From Lottia gigantea (Eukaryota; Mollusca; Gastropoda; Lottiidae): DNA of 64,000 nt. The stretch is from the NCBI RefSeq assembly GCF_000327385.1, contig NW_008708401.1, positions 771,042 to 835,041 on the forward strand, given 5' to 3'. A program made the position numbers and the translations under genes. Shown here piece after piece: positions 12,401-23,599 of the stretch. The notes beneath the pieces are model-generated. The model was given only the letters and a program-made list of their open reading frames with translations. It made no database searches and was not told the DNA's origin. The number at the start of each line of letters is the position of its first letter. Within the stretch, counting starts at the first letter, position 1.

Positions 12401-15400
12401 AGAGTGAAGAACAAAAGCCTATTTAAATTGATTAACCCTCGCCATTGTTTTTGGATTTAAATCTTGAATTAAGGATGAATTTTGTTCATGGGCTTGAGGG
12501 TTAGAAATTGAACAAAGGGGACATCCAAAGTTTTGAGGTGAGCTGAAATCAGTAAAGGCTGAGCTTGAAACTTCTCTACACCTGTGAGCTGAAATCAGTG
12601 TTAGCTAGAAACTCCCTACACCTGACTCATGTTTTCATTGTGACTGCAGATATCCCAGTGTTCACTTCTTGTTGTTGTCATGTTAGCAAAGTAACATAAA
12701 AATTCTTTGGATGCAGAAACTCATGTTTATTCAGGTAAATTTTATTTTAATTGGAAGATTTTGTTTGTATTTATTAAACTGATTGCTTAAGATAATTTCT
12801 CAATGTTTTAAATGTTCTCAAATCATTTCAAAAAAGAAATTTTATGAATGAATGATGTAAATAAACAATGTTCAAGCCATGTGTGACTTTAAATAGGTCT
12901 ACTTTTTCTTGGACATAAATCAATTTGAATCTTTAATCAGTCTCTTGCATTGATTTCTCTTTTGATATATAATACATTGTCTTTATTTCTTTCAGTTCGT
13001 TATGATCTAAAGATATAGAAAAAGTAATGCCAAGTATATGGTGAAGCATACCAATCAGTTCAAACCAAAAATGATAAGGCTTGAAATCATGTAGTAAGCA
13101 TATATACATATTTTTGCCCTTGTGTATTGAACTTTAATTGTTTAACAGCTTACATCTACATTTAAAAATTTACAAATCATTTTCTGCCTTGGTCTAGTCT
13201 GTGTCACAATGAACTAAATGTATAAAAGCTTTCTGATCTAATGTACTTGTGGTTTAATTGATCAGATAATTGATAATGTTATAATATATGATAGTAATAA
13301 AACTGAAGTAATGATAATGTTATAATATATGATAGGAATAAAACTGAAGTAATGATAATGTTATAATATATGATATGATAATGTTATAATATATGAGAGG
13401 ATTAAGCTGAAGGAATGATTTTAGTAATGTATGTTAACACCATATCAAACCCCAAAATGTAGTATATGTTAGTAATTCAGTTTAATTTGTATTTTTCAGA
13501 AATTATGGTGGAAAGTTAAAAAGCTGTGTATGGACAAGATATATGACAAAGAATGATGAACAGCTCCCCCCAAAGAATACTGAAAAATTAACAAAATAAA
13601 ATGATCTAGAATGTTTTATTTACATGTATATATTTTAGAATTAAATAGTTTTGAAATGTGTTGTTTTAATTGAATGATAAGTTGAAATTTTGCTGTCGAT
13701 AATCAATTTCAACTTTCCCCTTTATAAAAGTTCATGGATAACATGAAATATTTAAACTCTTGTTGTTCAAAAAGCTTGAGAAGACAATGTTCTTTTTGAA
13801 CTGCTTAGTCAAAATATTGGCTTTTAACAATTAGTGTTCTCTCCTCTGGATCAAAAACCAGGAGGTGATGAAATATGTTGTGCAAAGGCTAAGCACTCCC
13901 CTCTCCACACTAAAACATGGTGCTACTGTACTGCATAAGTTCAGTCAATGAAAACAATTCATAATCTGATTTTTGTATCATTTTCATTGAAACTTGTCAA
14001 TACGTATAAAAGATTTCTTAAAATATATTGTCAATGAAACTTCAGATGCCCTATTGATACTGAGTTAACCTCTACATCTGAGCACCATGCGTAGTCAGAA
14101 TAATCTTGATAATTTTGGTGTGAGATGTATGTATGTATATTGGAAGGGGTTGGTTACGATTAGTTCAGTTTTTCCAGTTATTGCCCTTGATTGATGGGTT
14201 TATCTATTCAAATGAAATTTGGCATTATCTGAAATTAAAGGGATCTTGATCTGAAACATTCATTATATATATAATATATTGATGTGAGCTTGGACAGAGT
14301 CTCAGTTGACCTATAGTTTAACTTCTGTTGCCTTGCAAGGTATCTTTCAATAGGTTATAATTATAGCAGAAATGACATGAGTATACATGTAGTCTATTAA
14401 CTGCTGTTGTGAGTGTATGTCATCTTGCCTACTAGTTTCAACTAGTTATCATTGCGCAAAATTTTGCTCGAAGGCCGCTATGACATCTGTTATGAAAAAC
14501 AATAAACACTACAATAGTTTAACTGCTGTGGGTGTGTGCTATCTTGTCTGATCAAGCTGTTTTCTAACAGCCTAAAGCTACAATGAAAATTTTCTACTTT
14601 GTGAGAGAGTTAGCATGTATGGATTTTTTGAATTCAGTATTTTTGATGTGATATTTCAGAAGAGCAAGATATAAACCTAATAAACATTGGTAGTTATTAT
14701 CTAGATAAGATTGTATTAAAAGATCACATTCAAGATGCACAAGAACCAGTGGTAAGATTGATATACACAATATTTTTAAAGGGCTACAACCTGCACTTTT
14801 CTGGGGTTGATTTTGGCCTTGAATATAATAAATGTATGTTTAGAAATATGTTAGTACTTTTTACTGACATCAATTATAAAAAGTCTAATTATGAACATAA
14901 CTGTTCTTACACAAGGCTTGTCTGAAAAGATGATGTCAATTCAAAAGTGGATAATTATAGATGCACAAAGGCTCAAAACACCGCATACACTGTTAATGAT
15001 TACCTAAACTGGAGAATTTCTATTTCTTAGACTTAGGCATGATTGTTTGAACGAGGGGTGATACTGCCCTTTAAAACTAGGGTGTTACACTGTGATTCTA
15101 TGGGGTAGATCTTTGTAAGACTATACACAATGTCTTAAAACTAGTGTCTGACAATGACCCATGCTTGAAAACAAACACTTGTATTGTAGGAGAAAGTGTT
15201 GAAGACTCTATGTAGAGTTATAGATCAAAGTAATCCATCTATAAAGGCATATGTTGTTGATGTTACGGGTACCTGTTTAGTGGAAAAAGATAATATAGAT
15301 GTAAGTATATTTCTAATTACTTACTTCATTTCTAGATAACACAACAAATCTGACAATTCCCTGTTCTTGAGACATAATCTACTGTAGTACTTATTTGTCA

Positions 15401-15853
15401 GGCTACTTTCATGAATGATTAACTTTTTAAAAAATATAATGTTTATGGAATCATTTTGTTTAAAGGATAGGAATCAGTAGTCTAGATATTTAGGACAGTT
15501 GACTGAAAGGCCTACAGTCCAACAATCAAACAAATCAAAACAATTGTCACCCTAAAAGGTTTGATTAGCCCATGCATTACTTTACCCTATTTTTACAAAT
15601 CATCTGAACATTGAAAACTAAGCTGTTTTTTTGTGATATATTTCAGTTTGCCAAGAAGTCTATAGTATTTGTTGATAATGATAATGCCAATCTAGAGAAA
15701 TATGTACATGCTTCACATAAAACACTCCCCTGTTCCTTGTCATTTAAAGCTGTATCATCATCAGAGAATGAAGTCTGTTTATTTCCTTCTGATGTCAATA
15801 TAGATTTAGCTAAGAAGATCTCATTATTTATGGCAGAATGTAGAGACGTATAG
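9413..15853 (+). CDS. Adenylate-kinase-like protein, probable pseudoenzyme, 8 coding exons, 412 aa
   Basis: Exons: 9413-9548, 10090-10250, 10516-10689, 11125-11292, 11555-11744, 14660-14751, 15190-15300, 15647-15853; total 1239 nt, all GT-AG and in frame. The N-terminus MGCNTS fits N-myristoylation at Gly2 with palmitoylation at Cys3. Residues 39-53 (PIIIFVFGGPGSKKG) match the adenylate kinase beta strand and P-loop, but the usual GGPGSGKG has Lys at position 51. The NMP-binding motif (normally near LIDGYPR) reads YLIDLMPN and lacks the arginine. Residues about 175-213 form a Lys/Glu/Asp-rich linker where the LID domain belongs. Residues 214-276, with KPFLDYFQKSERLL and IWSKVCEVF, match the C-terminal kinase helices. 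Residues 277-412 are unrecognised and may be a second, more decayed kinase-like lobe. Nucleotide-kinase activity is doubtful; a membrane-attached scaffold is one possibility. The exon 5 to exon 6 junction spans a 2.9-kb intron and is the least certain. Confidence 0.8.
9611..9814. mobile_element. Family A foldback element, near-complete copy
   Basis: It starts TTTAAAGGGATAAAGAGG and ends TTTACAATCCCTTTAA, with the internal GGGACACTGATAGCAT and GACTTCTGTGGTTCTTACAA motifs. The central and right-arm core is reduced in this copy. It lies in the first coding intron of the adenylate-kinase-like gene. Confidence 0.8.
11799..11821. repeat. Poly-G tract
   Basis: A run of G interrupted by a single A lies just downstream of exon 5 of the adenylate-kinase-like gene. 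It is a simple repeat and a likely site of length error. Confidence 0.8.
12539..12624. repeat. Two-copy tandem duplication of about 43 bp
   Basis: The unit beginning TGAGCTGAAATCAGT and ending CTACACCTG occurs twice in a row with moderate divergence, inside the 2.9-kb intron of the adenylate-kinase-like gene. Confidence 0.6.
13271..13413. repeat. Tandem repeat, 41-bp unit, four copies (last two shortened)
   Basis: TGATAATGTTATAATATATG recurs at 13271, 13312, 13353 and 13376, with GATAGNAATAAAACTGAAGTAA between the first three. It is intronic. Confidence 0.9.
14776..15074. mobile_element. Family B element
   Basis: The copy begins TTTAAAGGGCTACAACCTGC and ends ATACTGCCCTTTAAAA. It contains the family marks GGGGTTGATTTTGG, TAGACTTAGGCATGATTG and a hydrophilic-free, non-coding interior. 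It lies between exons 6 and 7 of the adenylate-kinase-like gene. Confidence 0.75.
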
Positions 15854-16144
15854 TGACTATAAGTATATTTCTCAACTTGATGATAAATTGGTACCATTCT
15901 GTTTTCAATGGTTGGCATGCATTATGATTCATTTTACTCTGGAAGATGCTGTTTTCATTACTTACTGTAATAATCAAAGATATTTATCCTATATTTTACC
16001 CAGTTTGATTCAAAACATAAATACAAACCAGTCCATTAAGATAAGATTTATACGAACAGTATCTTTAAATAAGATTACAATCAATAGGAATTTAAACAAC
16101 ACAAACTAGATTTATTCTGTTAATTACAACTTAAACTACCTCAA

Positions 16145-16150
16145 AATAAA
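16145..16150 (+). terminator. Polyadenylation signal AATAAA
   Basis: AATAAA lies about 290 nt after the stop codon of the adenylate-kinase-like gene. It is the first canonical signal downstream and fits a short 3' UTR. Confidence 0.55.
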
Positions 16151-17189
16151 GTGAACTGTTTGTACTTGAATGTCAGCAAATATCTTTGTTTGACTGTCAT
16201 GTATAGTATGGTAATATAGTATATCAAAGTATTTCTGTAAATGTGATTTAACTGATGTTTTTTCTGATAGCTGCTTTACATTTTTGATATACAGATGATA
16301 TTGTAGATGATATCAAATAAGTAAAATTTTGAACCACAAAATTGAAAAATATCGTTCAAATATAAAGTGCTGTGTTAAAAAGTTAATGTTCTTTATAAAA
16401 AAAATCTGACTTTTTCCGTTTGGTTTGATAAGACACTAATAATACACAATGTTATATTATGATTGGTGATATAATTGGACCCAGATTAGCAATTATATTC
16501 TTGAATTATACAAAGGGTAACAATTTCTCATCAAGTTGTTCTATAATCTCTACTCTTAGATTGCTGGCATTCCGTTGAAATTGCAAATCCATAGTTAAAT
16601 TCATAATATATATAGTTATATTGAGATAAATAGTCATAAATCTTGTAATATAGCTAGTTTATTTATTAATTTATCTTTATACTATAGATTCCTCATTCTG
16701 AGCTAGAAATTTATATAATATATAAGTGAGTCTGAAATGACCTTGTTCTAACAAGCCAATCTTTAATACTACTCAATTTGATTGTCTCTTGACAAATTAA
16801 TTTTACTGGTAATAAAGTACAAGGTGGAAATTCAATAGAATTTGATGTTTTAAAATGACTGCTAATTTGTCAAGTGGCAGTTAAAAGGTTTTCTGTGTGG
16901 TTTCAAGGGGTGAGGGCATACATCATACATAGTCTTTGGAAACCAAAATGGCAACTTGTTAGATGAAGAGTTAAATATCACAGACTCAAATCTAAGTCTT
17001 TAATTTTTTCTTAAAGTTTTTTTTTATTCTTTATATTCTAATGTAAAAATATGGTTGGTTTTAGTTAGCAATAGTTAGGAAATAATACTCTTTTTATGAT
17101 CTCTTTATAACAAACTTATTTTACTGATGTTACTTTGGTTTTGTTTGAACAAGAGCAAATGTATGTTCGATTGTATACAGAATTGTGGC

Positions 17190-17405
17190 TCAGGGACACT
17201 GATAGCATCCATTTGTACCATTCCAATTTTCAATTTTGTGGTTCCTGCAATTCATGAATCACTACCACCAGACCCTTTGATATTATTAGCAGCTTTTGTG
17301 ATGTGATAAAATGCCTAGTGGAATTGCAAGAGCCACAGACATCAGACTGAAAATTCAAATGGTGCAAATTGGTACTGTTGTGTTTAAGAAATACAATTAA
17401 AACCA
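17190..17405. mobile_element. Family A foldback element
   Basis: The left arm reads CAGGGACACTGATAGCATCC and TTTTGTGGTTCCTGCAATTC. The right arm is the reverse complement (GGAATTGCAAGAGCCACAGA, then CATCAGACTGAAAATTCAAA). The outer ends are eroded. Confidence 0.85.
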
Positions 17406-17485
17406 CCATTAAAATTTATCCAAAGATTCATTAGGAAAATAAAAGAGTTTTTATTTGTTGTATAAGTAATGATTTTTGTTTTAAG

Positions 17486-17561
17486 TATGATCGAATGAAT
17501 GAATTATTGAATGAATGGAGAAAAACACTACAATTCCAGTGCAAACAGTCTGTATGGTTTG
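17486..17561 (+). other. Exon-like segment, unidentified
   Basis: A 76-bp open stretch is bounded by an acceptor (TTTTTGTTTTAAG) and a strong donor (GTAAGC). It codes YDRMNELLNEWRKTLQFQCK and then QSVWF. The composition looks like protein, with W, R and K in an AT-rich background, but no partner exons were found nearby and the family was not recognised. It could be a lone decayed exon or chance. Confidence 0.2.
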
Positions 17562-17820
17562 GTAAGCTTTATTTTGCACTTTCATGGTTCATTTTTGTTG
17601 CTGGGAGAATGTTGTGTCAAATTTTACTTCTGAAAAGTAATACCGATGACTGGAATTGTGCTTTATCACCTTGTAAAGTAAATATTGAGGTGAATGTATG
17701 AGTATGTATGTTTGTGTACATGAGGTCTCTTTTTCTAAATGTGCCAAATTTGTTCTCAAACTAACAGCTCAATAATATTATTATATCTAGTTACCTCTTA
17801 ATTGTTTTATTTTAGTTAGT

Positions 17821-18156
17821 CATAGTTTTAGTGTTATTCTGCTTCAAATCTGGTACACGATAAACTACAAACTTCAATGACAAGATGCAAATATTGTAAA
17901 TTAAATTGACCCACATACCATAGTGATCACCACTTTGTGTATGGTTACGAATAATGAAAGTGGCCATGAGTTTCTAACTAAACTTAGAGCTCAGTTATGT
18001 TGAGTTGTGTTCCAAACTTATGTCTGCTATTCTTATTCGTAACTGGTGATCACTATAGTGTGTTGGCCAACTTAATTTACAATACTTGCATTTTTATCAT
18101 TGACATTTTTAGTTTATTGTGGACCAGATTTGAACCAGAATATTGGACATATTTTA
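17821..18156. mobile_element. Foldback element C (long terminal inverted repeats)
   Basis: The left arm, 17821-17931, includes TTCAAATCTGGTACACGATA and CATAGTGATCACC. The right arm, 18043-18156, is its diverged reverse complement (GGTGATCACTATAGTG, TTAATTTACAATACTTGC, GGACCAGATTTGAACCAG). The central spacer is about 110 bp and there is no coding potential. It resembles a MITE. Confidence 0.75.
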
Positions 18157-18237
18157 GATTATACAATCATCCATAGATATCTAGTATTGATTTATTCATA
18201 TTTCACTATACATCTATATTCAGGTTGTTGAACAGTA

Positions 18238-18361
18238 TCAAAGGATTGGGAAGAGGTTTTCTAAACTTTTTATGTGTATTTTGGATACAGATAAAAACAA
18301 TTTGTACCATTTTCAATCAGACATGTGGTTCTTGCCATTGCACTATAACAGAACATAGCTG
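18238..18361. mobile_element. Family A element, left part (split by family B insertion)
   Basis: It begins AAGGATTGGGAAGAGGTTTT and carries TTTGTACCATTTTCAATCAG and GTGGTTCTTGCCATTGCAC. The right part of the same element resumes at 18712. Confidence 0.7.
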
Positions 18362-18711
18362 TTAAAGTTACTCATGCACCATTTTTTTTACCAATCATAC
18401 ATTAGTCTTAGAAACAGGAATAACTTAGCTGAGCCAATCAGTAAATAGTGTTTACAGCTCACCGTCAGAATTTGAGCCTTCAAATCCTTGTGTGGTAAGA
18501 ATTATTCGCGTTTGAATGTTAAAATGACGTAAGATACTCTGTGATATATAGAAAGGACATATATAGGCATAGTGAGTAACATTCCTAGTTTGAGATATAT
18601 TTGAACGAAAAATACAATTTTCATACATTTCTAGTACTTCTAAAGACTATTTACATATTTTCAAGACTCAAAAAATCAACCCCCCAAAATTGCGCATCTG
18701 TCCCTGTAATA
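18362..18711. mobile_element. Family B element inserted within a family A copy
   Basis: In reverse orientation to the 14.8-kb copy, it runs from TTAAAGTTACTCATGCACCA to GCGCATCTGTCCCT. It shows GCTCACCGTCAGAATTTGAG and CGTTTGAATGTTAAAATGA, both shared with the 47.5-kb and 57-kb copies. Confidence 0.75.
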
Positions 18712-18875
18712 ATATGGAAGGACCTTTGCATTGTGCTGTCATAAGATTCTTAGTTTAAGTGGAATTGCAGGAACCTCAGATATCTGATTGAATATTGTAA
18801 TGGTGCAAATCAATGATACAAGTGTCCCTGATACACATAAAACACAAAGGAAACCTCTTAATTATCATTTAAAGT
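18712..18875. mobile_element. Family A element, right part (after family B insertion)
   Basis: It includes AGTGGAATTGCAGGAACCTC, GTAATGGTGCAAATCAATGA and AGTGTCCCTGATACACATAA, ending in AAACCTCTTA. Together with 18238-18361 it forms one interrupted element. Confidence 0.7.
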
Positions 18876-20880
18876 CTTGTCAATATTGGAGAATCATTGC
18901 CTATATATTGTCCGTACTATTCTAGTCAGAGAGATATTCTCTCCTAAATATTGTTGTTGTTTTTAATTTATTTACGTTTTATTGTTAGTTATTTTTATTT
19001 TTATACTTTTTCTATGCTCTCATGAAAATATGGACCATTTAGTGTTGTCTATCAGTCTATATTGGCTTATAGATACCCTAATATCAGGGTTTTGTTAAAG
19101 CGCTTATATTCTAATCAAAATCAGATATTTTCTCTATTTTCTTCATAATTCTTATATTATATATTGTACTAGTTATTATAGCACAATCTAATGCTGCTGA
19201 CCAACCAGGTGACTATATCCTGAAATCAAAAGAAGTGCCACCTGCTTCAATATTCTGCTTATTCTTCATGTGGCAGAAATAGCAGGTTTTATAAATACTT
19301 ACATGTTAAGAGCCTGGAGCCCCCATTTTAAGAGAAAAAAAATGATTATTTTTGTTGTAACTTCATACTTACAGACCAATTTTGACCCAGTTTGACCCAG
19401 CTGTAAATGGGTACGGATAATCCAGCAAAGATCCATTCCATTCCAATAGCTACTTATTATCCTTGTAAAATATAATTCTTTCTTTCTTTCTTACCTGCTG
19501 AATCTCACATTCTGGTTGAAATCTTAACTTGGGCTTCATTGTCATATCTACAAGTTAGTCAATGTGACTAAATTTGTGGTGGAGCCTCACATCTTATTAA
19601 TTATACTATTCATAAACTCAAACAGATTTACACTATCTTAGAATGTCTATACCTCATACAGTTATCTAGTCTCTTATAAACCAAATAAAATATGAATATG
19701 TTTTTACTTTATATTTCTATTTGTTGTTTTTTGTTATGGTTATTCAATAAATTTTTCAAAAATCTGTTATTTTTTATGAATTCCTAAATTATGTCTCTGT
19801 GGCATACAAAAATAGCTTGGTAGAGAATGGGGGTGTAAGATTGATTGGATCTTTGATAATAAAAAGCTGCTTTGAAATTCTCTGAAACTATTTTGATCAC
19901 TTGGGTTTGATGTATTACTATGTCCAGATTATTTCTTGAAATACTCAGGGGGTTAATTTGGAAGTTTCTATTTTGGGGGAGCAGAACAGCCCTTTGTCAA
20001 CAAGGTATCCTTCTCTGAAAATGGCAAAGCTATACGACATATTTAATATTTTATTTCATTTACACTCATGGTTCAAAGGATAAAGAATTGAACCATCATA
20101 TAGAATTAATCCAGGCACTTTTCCTTCAAGTAGTAGTTCAACATGATAGATTCATTGTAATGATAACTCACCAAGTTGAATATTTTAGCTATCTATTAAT
20201 ACATGAGATAACTAGTTTTTGGTCATGTTAACTTCGGTGACTATCTTGACACAGTGTAAAATGATTGCAGAGAGACTGGTTTAATAGGGGATTTTCTCAT
20301 GACTGTTGGCACTAGTCTTTAGAATTCAAGAAGAACAAGTGATCATTAAAAAAGTGATATTATTCATTATAAATCAAGTAATTTATACAGGCTATATAAT
20401 CAGAGTTTAAAAACTATACATAGATCTTCTACTCACAGAAACTTGAATTACAGACAATATTATACAGACAATTCTATATCTAAATATTAACCCTTTAATC
20501 ATACAAAGAGGGTTGCTTTACAATCTCTCATACAGCAGAAATTATCTCATACAGCAGAAATTAACTCATAATACCTACATTAATAATCCAACATCTCACT
20601 ATTGTGATTGAAATAAATTCTAAAAGTATATTTTGATTTTGTGTTTGTGTATTAAGATTATTCTAAGTGTTTTCAATATGTAAAATTCTTCTGAAGGGTT
20701 ATTTTATGGCTGCTAACAATATGCCATTAAAGCTATCATTAATAAAAATTTGATTTTTTCTTTTGCTAACAGAATGCCCAATAATTCTGCATGAATTCAA
20801 ATTTCTGTGATCTAGTATTATTAATTAAACATTAATTAAAGAATTAAATGTGCTAAATTTAAAAATAAACAGCTGATTTC

Positions 20881-20903
20881 TAATAATAATAATAATAATA
20901 GTA
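20881..20903. repeat. (TAA)n microsatellite
   Basis: About seven consecutive TAA units in intergenic DNA. Confidence 0.9.
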
Positions 20904-23262
20904 ATATTTACAAGAACCAACATAGCTGCATAGCCTGACCACCATAGCATAGACCTACATATTCCAGTGCATAATAAAGAATGAATATTTAGAGAAAATG
21001 AAGTGGGGATATGATTATTTTATAGAAAAAGCCATATATTTTCTATTCTTTTTCTTTAACAGTTGATCGAACCTAATTCTATTCAAAACATATGTCCATT
21101 TATCAAAATTTGCCCAACTGAAAACTCGAAAGAATGGGCATAATAAAAACAGTTTATAATATTTTTTAATGGAAAAACCACAACATGTTCATTTCTACTG
21201 GATTTAAGCAATTGCTTAAGTGGAAGTGGAAAGTGGAAATTTTCACTAATTAAAGTGACAATTGTTGAATCAGTGCCAATAATTGCTTAATAATTTCTAT
21301 CAACTGTTGAAGAAAATATTACAGCACTTTTCTTTCCAAAAATTTGGATAAATTTTAACTATACAGAAGGCTATAAATTCTAGGAATTATCTATAAAAGC
21401 AATAAAAAAACTAATTTGAGATATTTTTCAAAAAATAATATTGGGAAAAATTCTAAACATTAACTCAAATTTACAAAAAATATTTTGGTCTTGATCACAA
21501 AAAAATCAACAATAATAAGGATTCAAATAGTCTGAAGTTGACTGACTCTTATCTAACCTCTAATTACTAATGTTCACAGATGACAGCTTGAGCCACGAAA
21601 ACTACCTACACATTTGGAAGATTAACTTCATTTCAAATCTGACCTACTTATGAAATGATTTGCTGTCAAGCAAAGATATCTGTGAACTACTCCTTCTACT
21701 TAAAAATAAAATAGCCTGGTTCTGATAATGTTTTGAATCATTGCATGAATATCTTTGTTCGACTAAAAATGTTTTGTGAAAACAAGCAAAATTTGTGCTG
21801 TAATCTAGAAGCTGGATGACATCTGTCACAAAAAGCAAGAGGTCAGGTAAGAGTCAATAAGTTTCAGACCAGGCTTGATGGAAACGAGTATGTAAATGCT
21901 CTTACAACATAAAAACACATATCAGAATATTTACAATTCATAGAGTAACAACATAAATAAAGTCTTATCTTAAACTTAATTTTTAGAACATAACAAAAAT
22001 ACTCTGATGCCTGATAAAACATTTCCTGAAAATAGGATTCCAATATACACAAAGACAAATTTCTTATAAGACTTTTTTCATTACATTCATAACTACAAGG
22101 GAGCGAATGACAAGGTGTCTGGCTTTTCTAATGATCATGTGCAAGACAGATCCCAATCTTTTACTACCAGAACACTGTTGCATCATTTGCAAGGAGTCAT
22201 CTCCCATTTCAATCTATATTTCTGAATAAAAACGAATAATTTTAACAGGATTAATTCTGTTTTCAAGCAAAATTTCAATAATTTTTAGATTTCTAAATTT
22301 GTTCAAACTTGTTTCACATGCGAAATAAATACATAACCAATACAATAAAAACAAGACTTTATACTGATAATGCCACAAACAGTGCCTTATGTATTGAGAA
22401 GACACAAGCTCCTTCTATTCATAGTAATTTGTAGAAAGTGAAAGTAGTTAACAGATCACTAATTAAAATTATACTAAAATTATCAGCAGACATGAAAAAA
22501 ATTATTTACATTTTTCCTGATTAGCTAGTGATTCCTTGGCAAGTAATTTTCACTTAATAACTGCTATAATGGTATCCTCCCAAAACTTTTGGGTCCCTTT
22601 TCCCCTAAAAAATCTTACGATATAAGAATTTGTGTGGAATTTTACATGGAGAAATACCATACTAACGATTGTAAGATTTTGAATGAAGCTTGTATAGCAA
22701 TATTACTATAAGATAACTATTGCCCCTTCCTCATTCACTATAGTAAACATAATATAAACATAATAGTAATTTAAACCTGGAAGCATCTCTATTATTACCT
22801 GTTTTTAACTAAAAAAACAAAAAGAATTGCATAATTTTCCTTCAGAAATTTTTTGTGGAACACTGAAGAAAATTAAATGCTATTGTTAAGTAAATCCCAA
22901 ATTATTTTAATGACCAAAGCAGGCTGATAATTAGCTACATTAAGAAATTGTAATGTTCTATAAGCTTATTTCACATCACATTGTCTTCAAATAGGTTATT
23001 CCGTCCTCAGTGTTAAACAAAAAAATCATTTTTGCTATGAAATATGAATAAATGAGATAGATATTATAGTTTCATGAAAAAAAAAAATTGTACAAAACAA
23101 GAAAAGAAACATAAAAACACTACACAATAGAAAAAGATATGATATTTAGTACACTCTCCATTGTTTTCACATCTTCTATAGTCAACAGTGTTTATATAAA
23201 TAACACTTAATATTTTCACATTTCTAAAACACAGTCCTTGTCATTTCTTTACTAAAATCAGT

Positions 23263-23268
23263 TTTATT
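23263..23268 (-). terminator. Possible ARF6 polyadenylation signal
   Basis: AATAAA on the minus strand lies about 330 nt downstream of the ARF6 stop codon. Other signals further on cannot be excluded. Confidence 0.35.
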
Positions 23269-23599
23269 GTAATAACTCATTATCTATCTATCCCTCTTAT
23301 TCTACCCCAAAACTAAATCACCTTTAGTTCATGTTTGAAATTTCCCTAGAATCACATTTTTTTCCTTCAGTGTAAAATCAAAAATTTGATTGTTTGCCAA
23401 ATCAATCAAAATTAACTGATATTATTAAAGAAATTGCCAAGAAACTAAAATAACATTAACTATCACTATTTGAACTGAAATTGTTCATAGACTATACAGG
23501 AGCATAAAAAAATCTTTATACAGTTTGTTATAATATCCACTTAGTGAATGTTGGAAATAAACTAAAACGAGAGAGTAAGTTAGGTGCTAGATAGACAGG

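Larger units (their letters stand above)
16151..23262. other. Intergenic region between convergent adenylate-kinase-like gene and ARF6
   Basis: About 7 kb without a recognised gene. It holds family A and B copies, a large foldback element at 17821-18156, a (TAA)n run at 20881-20903, a short two-copy duplication near 20526-20575, and one exon-like segment at 17486-17561. Minus-strand frames at 21644-22405 show no family resemblance and no splice support. Confidence 0.6.

Noticed and set aside
11745-13620. Alternative terminal exons of the adenylate-kinase-like gene after acceptors at 12995 and 13499
   Set aside because: Both are in a usable phase but add only 6-8 residues before a stop, as any random acceptor would; AATAAA near 13594 is not enough support.
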